Source of the DNA: Helicobacter acinonychis
Lineage (GTDB): Bacteria > Campylobacterota > Campylobacteria > Campylobacterales > Helicobacteraceae
Length of the DNA: 64,000 nucleotides
NCBI RefSeq assembly: GCF_900461455.1
Contig: NZ_UGIA01000001.1
Coordinates: forward strand, 930,001-994,000
Reading direction: 5' to 3'
Part shown: positions 8,300 through 18,000 of the stretch, piece by piece
Position numbering within the stretch: position 1 is the first letter of the stretch
Layout of the letters: every line of letters begins with the position of its first letter
Notes under the pieces: model-generated
Told to the model about the DNA's origin: nothing
The model's input: the letters and a program-made list of their open reading frames with translations, nothing else
Databases searched by the model: none
Position numbers and translations under genes: made by a program

Positions 8300-8614
8300 T
8301 TAATGTTTATCCCCACTTAAAATATGAAAATGCAAATGCATCACCTCCTGCCCTGCGTTTTTACCCACATTGGTTAAAAGCTTGTAACCATTCTCCTTAA
8401 TGCCCAATTTTTCCACCACTTCAAAAATAAAACTTGTCATTTGCGCCATAAGCTCTGGAGTGATGCCATTAAAATCTTGAATGCTTTTTTTAGGGATCAC
8501 TAACGCATGCACTTTAGCTTTAGGGTTAATATCATAAAAGGACAAAAAATGCTCGTTTTCTAAAATTTTAGAACAAGGAAGTTCGCCCTTAATTATCTTT
8601 TCAAACACATTCAT
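8300..8614 (-). CDS. HIT-family nucleotide-binding hydrolase (HinT type)
   Basis: A 104-residue HIT protein. The histidine-triad active site is visible as HLHFHIL near the C-terminus, and the N-terminal part has the usual LPCSKILENE and HALVIPKKSI segments. HinT proteins hydrolyse adenosine phosphoramidates; the natural substrate in Helicobacter is unknown. It is the first gene of a three-gene minus-strand set and is divergent from pheS, 80 bp away. Confidence 0.92.
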   Translation of the reverse strand: MNVFEKIIKGELPCSKILENEHFLSFYDINPKAKVHALVIPKKSIQDFNGITPELMAQMTSFIFEVVEKLGIKENGYKLLTNVGKNAGQEVMHLHFHILSGDKH

Positions 8615-8694
8615 ATGCTTTTTGCTCCCTTTTAAGGTTTTTCTTTTATTAAAGTTGTATTATAGCTTTTTAAAATAAAATATAAGGATAGGGA

Positions 8695-9681
8695 TTGCAC
8701 ACCTTAATAGAGCGATTAGAAAAGGTTACTAATAACAAAGAATTAGAAGAAGTGCGCTTGAATGCTTTGGGTAAAAAAGGGGTTTTTGCGGATAAATTCA
8801 ACCAACTTAAAAATCTAAACGGCGGAGAAAAAAACGCCTTTGCTAAAGAAATCCACCATTATAAACAAGCGTTTGAAAAAGCCTTTGAATTGAAAAAAAA
8901 GGCTATCATAGAGCTTGAGTTAGAAGAACGCTTGAAAAAAGAAAAAATTGATGTGAGTTTGTTTAACACTACCAAAACAAGCTCTTCTCACCCTTTAAAT
9001 TACACTAAAAATAAAATCATTGAATTTTTTACCCCTTTAGGATACAAGCTTGAAATCGGCTCTTTAGTGGAAGATGATTTTCATAATTTTAGCGCTTTAA
9101 ACTTGCCCCCTTACCATCCGGCAAGAGATATGCAAGATACTTTCTACTTTAAAGATCACAAACTTTTAAGGACCCACACTTCGCCTGTGCAAATCCACAC
9201 CATGCAAGAACAAACCCCCCCCATTAAAATGATTTGTTTAGGCGAAACCTTTAGACGCGATTATGATTTGACCCACACGCCCATGTTCCATCAAATTGAA
9301 GGGCTTGTCGTGGATCAAAAAGGGAATATCCATTTCACGCATTTAAAGGGCGTGATAGAAGACTTTTTGCATTATTTCTTTGGGGGCGTGAAATTAAGGT
9401 GGCGCTCTAGCTTTTTCCCTTTCACAGAGCCAAGCGCTGAAGTGGATATTAGTTGTGTGTTTTGCAAGCAAGAAGGCTGTAGGGTTTGCTCGCATATGGG
9501 CTGGCTAGAAGTGTTAGGCTGTGGCATGGTCAATAATGCGGTGTTTGAAGCCATAGGGTATAAGGGCATGAGTGGGTTTGCCTTTGGCATGGGGATTGAA
9601 AGATTAGCCATGCTAACTTGTCAAATCAATGATTTACGCAGTTTCTTTGAAACTGATTTAAGGGTGTTGGAGGGTTTTTAA
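8695..9681 (+). CDS. pheS: phenylalanyl-tRNA synthetase alpha subunit
   Basis: A 328-residue catalytic subunit of the alpha2-beta2 synthetase that charges tRNA-Phe. Class II motifs are present: motif 2 in [20 protein letters not shown] and motif 3 in [11 protein letters not shown]. The N-terminal coiled coil (about 1-85) binds tRNA. The start is TTG at 8695, chosen because AAGGATAGGG lies just upstream and the N-terminus fits the family. The stop overlaps the pheT start (TAATG). Confidence 0.96.
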   Translation: MHTLIERLEKVTNNKELEEVRLNALGKKGVFADKFNQLKNLNGGEKNAFAKEIHHYKQAFEKAFELKKKAIIELELEERLKKEKIDVSLFNTTKTSSSHPLNYTKNKIIEFFTPLGYKLEIGSLVEDDFHNFSALNLPPYHPARDMQDTFYFKDHKLLRTHTSPVQIHTMQEQTPPIKMICLGETFRRDYDLTHTPMFHQIEGLVVDQKGNIHFTHLKGVIEDFLHYFFGGVKLRWRSSFFPFTEPSAEVDISCVFCKQEGCRVCSHMGWLEVLGCGMVNNAVFEAIGYKGMSGFAFGMGIERLAMLTCQINDLRSFFETDLRVLEGF

Positions 9682-11972
9682 TGAAACTAAGCGTTAATGA
9701 TTTGAATGTTTTTGTCAATACGCCTAAAAATATAACCAAACTCTGTGAAAATTTGAGTTGCTTAGGTTTAGAAGTGGAGGGCTGTGTTTCTTGTGTCGCT
9801 CCTAAAAATGTGGTTGTGGGTAAGGTTTTAGAAAAAGCCTCTCATAAAAACGCCGAAAAACTCAGCGTGTGTCAAGTGGATATTGGCAAGGAAGTGTTGC
9901 AAATCGTGTGTGGGGCTAAAAATGTTGCACAAGATCAATTCGTGCCAGTCGCTTTGAATGGGGCGATAATAAGCTCAACAACAATCGCTCCAACTGAGAT
10001 TAGGGGGGTTGAAAGCCATGGAATGATTTGTTCTAGCGCTGAATTAGGCTTTCCTAAAATCAATGATGGTATTTTAGAATTAGATGAGAGTGTTGGGGAG
10101 TTGGTCGTAGGGAAAGAATTGAGTGAATACGCCCCTTTCAACACGCATGTTTTAGAAATTTCATTAACCCCCAATCGTGGGGATTGCTTGAGTGTTTTAG
10201 GCGTTGCTAGAGAAATTAGCGCGTTTTATCGCGCGCCCCTAAAACCTATTAAGGCTTTAAATTTTACGCAAAAAAGCGATTCAATCGTGCTTGATATTGA
10301 TGAAAATATCCAGTCGCATTTGGCTTATTATTTGATCCACAACCATTCTTTAAAAACCCCTTTAAACATCAAACTCTCACTCGCTCATAATAACGCCTTG
10401 AGTGAGAATGATCTAAAAAATTTCATAGAATTTAGCATGCATTTTAGTGGGGTAATAATGAATATTTATTATTTGAACGCTTATAGCCTAAATACCCCTA
10501 TTGATTTAAGCGTCAAAAACGATGAAAACAACCTTGAAAGCGTTTATATTAATCATCAAAAACTCTCCACTATCGCTATCAAGCATCAAAATCAAGACAA
10601 TTTAAGCGAGTATTTGCTTTTAGAAGCGAGTTATACCGATCCTATTAGCCTGTCTTTAAGGTTACACGCCCTAAAAAACAAAACGCTTCAAAAAGACAAC
10701 GCCCTTATTTATAGAAGCACTAGGGGGAGCAACCCTAATTTATTAGATGGCTTGAATTTTTTAAGCACCCATTTAAAAACCGCTATTTTGGAAAGCAAAC
10801 AAACCAAGTATTCTTTAAAAAACCACGCCCTTACATTCAAAGTTGAAGACATTGCTGAAATTTTAGGGCTTGTTATAGAGGAAGAAACAATTCAAAGCGT
10901 TTTAAAAAATTTAGGCTTTGAAGTCAAAATAAAAGGGTCAAATATAGAAGTTATAACGCCCAACTTTAGGCATGATATTAAAACGATCCAAGATATTGCT
11001 GAAGAGATCTTACGCTTTTTAGGGATTGATAATTTGATTTCTAAACCCCTTCATTGTGTTAGCAGTAAAAATTCAAACCCCCATTATGAAACGCACCGCT
11101 TTTTTGAAAACCTTAAACACAAGGCTCTTGCTTGCGGTTTTAAAGAAGTGATCCATTATGTGTTTTATTCTAAAGAAAAACAACAAAAATTGGGCTTTGA
11201 GATTTTAGAAGATCCCCTAGAATTACAAAACCCTATCACAACGGAGTTAAACACTCTTAGAACGAGTCTTGTTTGCGGGCTTTTAGACGCAAGCTTAAGG
11301 AATAAAAATTTAGGGTTTAAAAGCATAGCTTTGTATGAAAAGGGAAGCGTGTATAATTCTAAAAGAGAAGAAATCCAAAAACTAGGCTTTTTAGCGAGCG
11401 GCTTACAAACTAAAGAAAGTTACCCTTATGCCAAAGGCAAGGCGTGGGATTTTTACTCTTTTGCCGAATGCGTTTCAAAAATTGTAGGGGATTTTAGCTT
11501 GGAAAAACTAGACACTAAAACCCCCATTAACCACCCCTACCAGAGCGCTAAAATCATTCAAAATAATGAAGTAATAGGCGTAATCGCCAAAATCCACCCT
11601 AAAGTTATCCAAGAATTGGATTTATTGGAAAGCTATTATGCTGAAATAGACGCTTCTAAACTCAAGCACCCTACCATGTTATTAAAACCCTTTAGCATTT
11701 ACCCTAGCAGTGTGAGGGATTTGACTCTCATCATTGATGAGGATACCGCTTTTAATAAAATTAAAAAAGCTCTAAAAGACGCTCAAATCCCTAATTTAAG
11801 CGAAATTCTACCCCTTGATATTTTTAAAGAAAACAATAACGCAATAGCTTTAAGCGTGCGTTGCATGATCCATTCTTTAGAAAAAACCCTAAATGATGAA
11901 GAGGTCAATTTAGCCGTGCAAAGAGTACTAGAAATTTTAGAAAAAAATTTTAACGTCCGCCTCAAAGGATAA
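9681..11972 (+). CDS. pheT: phenylalanyl-tRNA synthetase beta subunit
   Basis: A 763-residue partner of PheS. In order: an N-terminal OB-fold tRNA-binding domain (GKVLEKASHKNAEKLSVCQV, about residues 48-67), a B3/4 editing region, a B5 domain (about 380-460, with VITPNFRHDIKTIQDIAEE), the catalytic-like core, and a C-terminal FDX-ACB anticodon-binding domain (PSSVRDLTLIID). The pheS stop codon overlaps its ATG by one base, which implies translational coupling. aroA begins 15 bp after its stop. Confidence 0.95.
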   Translation: MKLSVNDLNVFVNTPKNITKLCENLSCLGLEVEGCVSCVAPKNVVVGKVLEKASHKNAEKLSVCQVDIGKEVLQIVCGAKNVAQDQFVPVALNGAIISSTTIAPTEIRGVESHGMICSSAELGFPKINDGILELDESVGELVVGKELSEYAPFNTHVLEISLTPNRGDCLSVLGVAREISAFYRAPLKPIKALNFTQKSDSIVLDIDENIQSHLAYYLIHNHSLKTPLNIKLSLAHNNALSENDLKNFIEFSMHFSGVIMNIYYLNAYSLNTPIDLSVKNDENNLESVYINHQKLSTIAIKHQNQDNLSEYLLLEASYTDPISLSLRLHALKNKTLQKDNALIYRSTRGSNPNLLDGLNFLSTHLKTAILESKQTKYSLKNHALTFKVEDIAEILGLVIEEETIQSVLKNLGFEVKIKGSNIEVITPNFRHDIKTIQDIAEEILRFLGIDNLISKPLHCVSSKNSNPHYETHRFFENLKHKALACGFKEVIHYVFYSKEKQQKLGFEILEDPLELQNPITTELNTLRTSLVCGLLDASLRNKNLGFKSIALYEKGSVYNSKREEIQKLGFLASGLQTKESYPYAKGKAWDFYSFAECVSKIVGDFSLEKLDTKTPINHPYQSAKIIQNNEVIGVIAKIHPKVIQELDLLESYYAEIDASKLKHPTMLLKPFSIYPSSVRDLTLIIDEDTAFNKIKKALKDAQIPNLSEILPLDIFKENNNAIALSVRCMIHSLEKTLNDEEVNLAVQRVLEILEKNFNVRLKG

Positions 11973-11987
11973 GATAAAGGATAGTAT

Positions 11988-13277
11988 TTGATAGAGCTTG
12001 ATATTAACGCTAGCGACAAATCGCTCTCACACAGAGCCGTCATTTTTAGTCTGCTTGCCAAAAAGCCTTGTTTTGTGCGGAATTTTTTAATGGGAGGAGA
12101 TTGTTTAAGTTCTTTAGAAATCGCTCAAAATTTAGGGGCTAGAGTAGAGAATATCGCCAAAAATTCTTTTAAGATCACGCCCCCATGGGCCTTAAAAGAG
12201 CCTAGAAAGATTTTAAATTGTAACAATTCTGGCACTAGCATGCGTTTATACAGTGGGCTTTTAAGCGCTCAAAAAGGGCTTTTTGTTTTAAGTGGGGACA
12301 ATTCCCTAAATTCACGCCCCATGAAAAGAATCATTGAGCCTTTAAAGGCTTTTGGGACAAAAATTTTGGGGAGAGAGGATAACCATTTCGCCCCTTTAGT
12401 GATCTTAGGGAGTCCTTTAAAAGCTTGCGATTATGAAAGCCCTATCGCTTCAGCCCAAGTCAAAAGCGCTTTTATTTTAAGTGCCTTGCAAGCTCAAGGC
12501 ACAAGCACCTATAGAGAAAGCGAGCTTAGCCGTAACCACACAGAAATCATGCTTAAAAGTTTAGGAGCTAATATTAAAGATCAGGACGGCGTTTTAAAAA
12601 TTTCGCCCCTAGAAAAACCCCTAGAAGCTTTTGATTTTAAGATAGCCAATGATCCGTCTAGTGCATTTTTTTTCGCTCTCGCTTGCGCTATTCTGCCAAA
12701 AAGCCGCCTTCTTTTAAAAAATGTCCTACTCAATCCCACTCGCATAGAAGCTTTTGAAGTTTTGAAAAAAATGGGCACTCATATAGAGTGTGTTATCAAG
12801 TCCAAAGATTTAGAAATTATAGGCGATATTTATATAGAACATGCCCTTTTAAAAGCGATCACTATTGATCAAAATATCGCTAGTCTTATTGATGAAATCC
12901 CCGCTTTAGGTATCGCTATGCTTTTTGCAAAAGGTAAAAGCGTGGTCAAAAACGCTAAAGATTTACGATCTAAAGAAAGCGATAGGATCAAAGCACTTAT
13001 TTCTAACCTCAAAGCTTTAGGAATTGAATGCGAAGAATTTGAAGACGGATTTTATATAGAGGGATTAGAAGATATAAGCCAGTTAAAGCAGCGCTTTTCT
13101 CAAATTAAACCCCCTATTATTAAAAGCTTTAATGACCACAGGATCGCGATGAGTTTTGCTATTTTAACCTTAATGCTGCCTTTAGAAATTGATAATTTAG
13201 AATGTGCAAACATTTCTTTCCCGCAATTCAAGCGTTTGCTCAATTTATTTAAAAAAGGGAGTCTCCATGGAAATTAA
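11988..13277 (+). CDS. aroA: 5-enolpyruvylshikimate-3-phosphate synthase
   Basis: A 429-residue shikimate-pathway enzyme joining phosphoenolpyruvate and shikimate 3-phosphate. Family motifs seen: the N-terminal DKSLSHRAVIFS (PEP and S3P binding), LNCNNSGTSMRLYSGLL, and RSKESDRIKAL. The start is TTG at 11988 after AAAGGATAG, placing the usual start just ahead of the first conserved lysine. Its 3' end overlaps ispH by 11 bp, so the two are coupled. Confidence 0.95.
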   Translation: MIELDINASDKSLSHRAVIFSLLAKKPCFVRNFLMGGDCLSSLEIAQNLGARVENIAKNSFKITPPWALKEPRKILNCNNSGTSMRLYSGLLSAQKGLFVLSGDNSLNSRPMKRIIEPLKAFGTKILGREDNHFAPLVILGSPLKACDYESPIASAQVKSAFILSALQAQGTSTYRESELSRNHTEIMLKSLGANIKDQDGVLKISPLEKPLEAFDFKIANDPSSAFFFALACAILPKSRLLLKNVLLNPTRIEAFEVLKKMGTHIECVIKSKDLEIIGDIYIEHALLKAITIDQNIASLIDEIPALGIAMLFAKGKSVVKNAKDLRSKESDRIKALISNLKALGIECEEFEDGFYIEGLEDISQLKQRFSQIKPPIIKSFNDHRIAMSFAILTLMLPLEIDNLECANISFPQFKRLLNLFKKGSLHGN

Positions 13278-14091
13278 AATGGCTAAGGATTATGGTTTTT
13301 GTTTTGGTGTCAAAAGAGCGATACAGATCGCTGAAAAAAATCAAAATAGCCTGATTTTTGGCTCGCTCATCCATAACGCTAAAGAAATCAATCGTTTGGA
13401 AAAAAACTTCAATGTGAAAATTGAAGAAGATCCTAAAAAAATCCCTAAAGACAAGAGCGTGATCATAAGAACCCATGGCATTCCCAAGCAAGATTTAGAA
13501 TATTTGAAAAATAAGGGGGTAAAAATCACTGATGCGACCTGTCCGTATGTGATCAAACCCCAACAAATCGTAGAATCCATGAGTAAAGAGGGGTATCAGA
13601 TCGTGCTTTTTGGGGATATTAACCACCCTGAAGTCAAGGGCGTGATTAGCTATGCCACTAATCAAGCTTTAGTAGTCAATTCTTTAGAAAAATTGCAAGA
13701 AAAAAAGCTCCAACGAAAAGTGGCTCTAGTCTCTCAAACCACCAAACAAACCCCAAAACTCTTACAAATCGCTTCTTATTTGGTTGAAAAATGCACTGAA
13801 GTGCGTATTTTTAACACGATCTGCAACGCCACTTCCTACAACCAAAAAGCCGCTTTGGATTTGAGTAAAGAAGTGGATATTATGATAGTCGTGGGCGGTA
13901 AAACTTCTTCAAACACCAAACAGCTCTTAAGCATCGCCAAACAGCATTGTAAAGACAGCTACTTGGTAGAAGATGAAAACGAATTGGAAATGGCGTGGTT
14001 TAAGGATAAAAAATTGTGCGGAATTACCGCTGGGGCTTCCACGCCGGATTGGATTATAGAAAATGTCAAGCAAAAAATTAGCACGATTTAA
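13267..14091 (+). CDS. ispH: 4-hydroxy-3-methylbut-2-enyl diphosphate reductase
   Basis: A 274-residue [4Fe-4S] enzyme, the last step of the MEP isoprenoid pathway, giving IPP and DMAPP. The three cluster cysteines are in YGFCFGVKRA, DATCPYV and NTICNATSYNQ. I start at ATG 13267 (MEIKMAKDYGFCFG), which gives the normal family length; an in-frame start 21 codons upstream lies inside aroA and adds sequence without similarity. It overlaps aroA by 11 bp. Confidence 0.95.
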   Translation: MEIKMAKDYGFCFGVKRAIQIAEKNQNSLIFGSLIHNAKEINRLEKNFNVKIEEDPKKIPKDKSVIIRTHGIPKQDLEYLKNKGVKITDATCPYVIKPQQIVESMSKEGYQIVLFGDINHPEVKGVISYATNQALVVNSLEKLQEKKLQRKVALVSQTTKQTPKLLQIASYLVEKCTEVRIFNTICNATSYNQKAALDLSKEVDIMIVVGGKTSSNTKQLLSIAKQHCKDSYLVEDENELEMAWFKDKKLCGITAGASTPDWIIENVKQKISTI

Positions 14092-14164
14092 CACATTTTG
14101 AAATTTTTCTTTAAAAAAACAGCTAATTGTTGGTTTTTAAACGATTTTGTAAGTCAAAAAAAGA

Positions 14165-14170
14165 TACAAT
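14165..14170 (+). promoter_or_regulatory. -10 element of the rpsA promoter
   Basis: TACAAT (14165-14170) lies 39 bp upstream of the rpsA ATG in the 117-bp gap after ispH. There is no clear -35 box, as is usual for Helicobacter sigma-80 promoters. Confidence 0.5.
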
Positions 14171-14208
14171 GATCTTAAGGATTTTATATTTAGTACATAA
14201 GGCAGTCA

Positions 14209-15867
14209 ATGAGCAAGCTAGCAGATCATCAGTATTTTAATGACGAGGAGGAAGACTTCGCAAAACTTTTAGAAAAAGAAGAAGCCCTAGAAAAGGGCAC
14301 CATCAAAGAAGGGTTAATCGTTTCCATCAATGAGAATGATGGTTATGCCATGGTGAGCGTGGGCGGTAAGACAGAAGGTCGTTTGGCTTTGAGTGAGATC
14401 AAAGATGAAAAGGGGCAGTTGTTGTATCAAAAAAATGACCCCATTGTCGTGCATGTCTCTGAAAGAGGCGAACGCCCTAGCGTTTCTTACAAAAAAGCGA
14501 TCTCCCAACAGAAAGTTCAAGCTAAAATTGAAGAATTAGGCGAAAATTACGAAAACGCCATTATTGAGGGCAAGATTGTAGGCAAGAATAAAGGGGGTTA
14601 TATCGTGGAGTCTCAAGGCGTGGAGTACTTTCTCTCCCGCTCGCACTCTTCTTTAAAAAATGACGCAAACCATATCGGTAAGTGCATTAAAGCGTGCATC
14701 ATTCGTGTGGATAAAGAAAACCACTCTATCAATATTTCTCGCAAACGATTCTTTGAGGTTAATGACAAACGACAGCTTGAAATTTCTAAAGAATTGTTAG
14801 AATCTGCAGAGCCGGTGTTAGGGATTGTGCGGCAGATCGCCCCTTTTGGCGTTTTTGTAGAAGCTAAAGGGATCGAAGGTCTAGTCCATTATTCTGAAAT
14901 CAGCCATAAGGGTCCGGTAAATCCTGAGAAATACTACAAAGAGGGCGACGAAGTCTATGTCAAAGCTATCGCTTATGATGAAGAAAAAAGGCGTCTTTCG
15001 CTATCCATAAAAGCGACCATAGAAGACCCATGGGAAGAGATCCAAGGCAAATTAAAATCCGGATACGCCATTAAGGTGGTGGTGAGCAATATTGAACATT
15101 ATGGGGTGTTTGTGGATATTGGGAATGATATTGAAGGCTTTTTGCATGTTTCTGAAATCTCTTGGGATAAAAATGTCAGCCACCCTAACACCTACTTGAG
15201 TTTGGGGCAAGAGATTGATGTAAAAATCATTGATATTGATCCTAAAAACCGTCGCTTAAGGGTTTCTTTAAAACAACTCACCAACAGACCCTTTGATGTT
15301 TTTGAAACTAAATATCAAGTGGGAGATGTTATAGAGGGCAAAGTAGCGACTCTAACGGATTTTGGGGCGTTTTTAAATTTGGGTGGGGTGGATGGTTTGC
15401 TCCACAACCACGACGCTTTTTGGGATAAAGATAAAAAATGCAAAGACCACTATAAAATTGGCGATGTGATCAAAGTGAAAATCCTTAAAATCAACAAAAA
15501 AGATAAAAAGGTTTCTTTGAGTGCGAAACACTTGCTCACTTCCCCCACGGAAAAATTCGCTCAAAAGCATAAAATGGATAGCGTGATCCAAGGCAAAGTG
15601 GTGAGTATCAAGGATTTTGGCGTCTTTATCCATGCTGATGGCATTGATGTGTTGATTAAAAATGAAGATTTAAACCCCTTGAAAAAAGATGAAATTAAAA
15701 TGGGGCAAGAAATCACTTGCGTGGTTGTTGCGATTGAAAAGTCTAACAACAAAGTGCGTGCTTCTGTGCATAGGCTAGAGCGTAAAAAAGAAAAAGAAGA
15801 ATTGCAAGCCTTTAACACGAACAATGATAAAATGACTTTAGGGGATATTCTTAAAGAAAAACTCTAG
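14209..15867 (+). CDS. rpsA: 30S ribosomal protein S1
   Basis: A 552-residue protein with six S1-type OB folds in tandem, visible as repeated units such as GYAMVSVGGKTEGRLALSE, GVFVEAKGIEGLVHYSEI, GVFVDIGNDIEGFLHVSEI, GAFLNLGGVDGLLHNHDA and GVFIHADGIDVLIKNEDL. It binds mRNA on the 30S subunit. Length is close to the family norm. It is followed 28 bp later by an exported hypothetical protein. Confidence 0.95.
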   Translation: MSKLADHQYFNDEEEDFAKLLEKEEALEKGTIKEGLIVSINENDGYAMVSVGGKTEGRLALSEIKDEKGQLLYQKNDPIVVHVSERGERPSVSYKKAISQQKVQAKIEELGENYENAIIEGKIVGKNKGGYIVESQGVEYFLSRSHSSLKNDANHIGKCIKACIIRVDKENHSINISRKRFFEVNDKRQLEISKELLESAEPVLGIVRQIAPFGVFVEAKGIEGLVHYSEISHKGPVNPEKYYKEGDEVYVKAIAYDEEKRRLSLSIKATIEDPWEEIQGKLKSGYAIKVVVSNIEHYGVFVDIGNDIEGFLHVSEISWDKNVSHPNTYLSLGQEIDVKIIDIDPKNRRLRVSLKQLTNRPFDVFETKYQVGDVIEGKVATLTDFGAFLNLGGVDGLLHNHDAFWDKDKKCKDHYKIGDVIKVKILKINKKDKKVSLSAKHLLTSPTEKFAQKHKMDSVIQGKVVSIKDFGVFIHADGIDVLIKNEDLNPLKKDEIKMGQEITCVVVAIEKSNNKVRASVHRLERKKEKEELQAFNTNNDKMTLGDILKEKL

Positions 15868-15895
15868 AGACTTGATTTAAAAACATGGGAATGGC

Positions 15896-16408
15896 ATGAG
15901 ATTTAAGAGTGTTGTTGCTTTTATCTCTTTAGCTGCCGCTCTTGGCGTTTTAGCCTATTTGTTTTTGAGCGTTAAAAAAGAAATCCCCACCGTCTCTTTT
16001 ATAAACAAAAACCCATCTCAAACAGAAAAAAGCCATGACATTAACCTAGAAGAAACCCCTAATAACCCTAATGAAAGTGCTAATAACCCCCATAACGAAG
16101 AAACCCATAACAACACCCTTTCTCAAAACCTTGATGCACAAGATTCCATCAATTACCCTGTCATAGAACATCATTTTGAAGTCCCTTTTGAAGAGGGAAA
16201 AAGGGAATATTCAAAGCTTATCATTAAGGATTTAAAGGATTATCAATTCTTGTGCTTGAAAGAAATCCTCAAAAAAGAACAAATTGATTACGCTTATGAT
16301 AACACCAACAACCAATCTAATCTCATCGTCTATTTAGATGAAAATAAAAAAGAACGCTTTTTAGCTGATTTAGACTACTATAAAATACGCTATCATGCTG
16401 TTTTTTAA
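15896..16408 (+). CDS. hypothetical membrane-anchored protein
   Basis: A 170-residue protein with one N-terminal helix (about residues 7-26), an Asn/Pro/Glu-rich low-complexity linker (about 36-85, repeated NNP and NEE units), and a small C-terminal alpha/beta domain (LKEILKKEQIDYAYDN, then VYLDENKKERFLADLDYY). Topology suggests a periplasmic domain tethered to the inner membrane. It sits between rpsA and serA, as in H. pylori by memory (HP0398). No function can be given. Confidence 0.75.
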   Translation: MRFKSVVAFISLAAALGVLAYLFLSVKKEIPTVSFINKNPSQTEKSHDINLEETPNNPNESANNPHNEETHNNTLSQNLDAQDSINYPVIEHHFEVPFEEGKREYSKLIIKDLKDYQFLCLKEILKKEQIDYAYDNTNNQSNLIVYLDENKKERFLADLDYYKIRYHAVF

Positions 16409-16423
16409 ATTCAAAGGATAAAA

Positions 16424-17998
16424 ATGTATCAAGTAGCCATTTGCGACCCCATCCATGCCAAAGGCATTCAAATTTTAGAAGCTCAAAAAGATATTGTTTT
16501 GCATGATTATTCCAAATGCTCTAAAAATGAGCTTTTAGAAAAACTCATTCCTATGGATGCACTCATCACTCGTAGCATGACCCCTATCACAAGCGATTTT
16601 TTAAAGCCTCTAACCCATTTAAAATCCATTGTAAGAGCGGGTGTAGGAGTGGATAATATTGATTTAGAAAGTTGCTCTCAAAAAGGCATTGTAGTGATGA
16701 ATATCCCTACCGCTAACACGATCGCCGCTGTGGAATTGACCATGGCGCATTTAATTAATGCGGTGCGATTGTTTCCTTGTGCGAATGATCAAATCAAACA
16801 CCAAAGGCTATGGAAGAGAGAAGATTGGTATGGAACGGAATTGAAAAATAAAAAGCTAGGCATTATTGGTTTTGGGAATATTGGCTCTAGGGTGGGCATT
16901 AGAGCAAAAGCGTTTGAAATGGAAGTTCTAGCCTATGACCCTTATATCCCTTCTTCAAAAGCCACTGATTTAGGAGTCATTTACACAAAAAATTTTGAAG
17001 ATATTTTACAATGCGACATGATCACTATCCACACCCCTAAAAATAAAGAAACCATTAACATGATAGGCACTAAAGAGATTGAACGCATGAAAAAAGGGGT
17101 TATCTTGATCAATTGCGCTAGGGGTGGGCTTTATAGTGAAGACGCTCTTTATGAAGCTTTAGAAACTAAAAAAGTGCGTTGGCTTGGCATTGATGTTTTT
17201 TCTAAAGAGCCAGGTATTCATAACAAGCTTTTAGACTTGCCTAATGTTTATGCGACCCCCCATATTGGTGCAAACACTTTAGAATCCCAAGAAGAAATTT
17301 CCAAGCAAGCCGCCCAAGGGGTTATGGAATCTTTAAGGGGTTCAAGCCATCCGCATGCCCTAAATTTACCCATGCAAGCTTTTGATGCCAGCACTAAAGC
17401 CTACTTGAATTTAGCTCAAAAACTAGGTTATTTTTCCAGTCAAATCCATAAGAGCGTGTGCCAAAAGATTGATTTTAGTCTTTGTGGAGAGATCAATCAA
17501 TTTAAAGACGCTCTTGTTGCTTTCATGTTAGTGGGGGTATTAAAACCCATTGTAGGGGATAAAATCAATTACATTAACGCCCCCTTTGTAGCCAAAGAAA
17601 GAGGCATTGAAATCAAGGTTAGCCTTAAAGAAAGTGCTTTACCTTATAAAAACATGCTCTCTTTAACCCTAAATGCAACTAATGGTGCGATCAGCGTGAG
17701 CGGCACGGTGTTTGAAGAGGATATTTTAAAACTCACTGAGATTGATGGGTTTCATATTGATATAGAGCCAAAGGGCAAAATGCTTTTATTTAGGAATACG
17801 GATATTCCAGGCGTTATCGGAAGCGTGGGGAATGTATTTGCTAGACATGGCATTAATATCGCTGACTTTCGTTTGGGGCGCAACACGCAAAAAGAAGCCC
17901 TAGCGCTCATTATTGTAGATGAAGAGGTTTCTTTGGAAGTTTTAGAAGAGCTTAAAAACATTCCTGCGTGTTTAAGCGTTCATTATGTGGTTATTTAA
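16424..17998 (+). CDS. serA: D-3-phosphoglycerate dehydrogenase
   Basis: A 524-residue enzyme oxidising 3-phosphoglycerate in the first step of serine synthesis. It has the NAD-binding fingerprint LGIIGFGNIGSRVGIRA (about 144-160), the catalytic segments INCARGG and YATPHIGANT, an intervening domain, and a C-terminal ACT domain (DIPGVIGSVGNVFARHGINI) typical of long-form SerA. ubiD starts two bases after its stop. Confidence 0.95.
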   Translation: MYQVAICDPIHAKGIQILEAQKDIVLHDYSKCSKNELLEKLIPMDALITRSMTPITSDFLKPLTHLKSIVRAGVGVDNIDLESCSQKGIVVMNIPTANTIAAVELTMAHLINAVRLFPCANDQIKHQRLWKREDWYGTELKNKKLGIIGFGNIGSRVGIRAKAFEMEVLAYDPYIPSSKATDLGVIYTKNFEDILQCDMITIHTPKNKETINMIGTKEIERMKKGVILINCARGGLYSEDALYEALETKKVRWLGIDVFSKEPGIHNKLLDLPNVYATPHIGANTLESQEEISKQAAQGVMESLRGSSHPHALNLPMQAFDASTKAYLNLAQKLGYFSSQIHKSVCQKIDFSLCGEINQFKDALVAFMLVGVLKPIVGDKINYINAPFVAKERGIEIKVSLKESALPYKNMLSLTLNATNGAISVSGTVFEEDILKLTEIDGFHIDIEPKGKMLLFRNTDIPGVIGSVGNVFARHGINIADFRLGRNTQKEALALIIVDEEVSLEVLEELKNIPACLSVHYVVI

Positions 17999-18000
17999 GC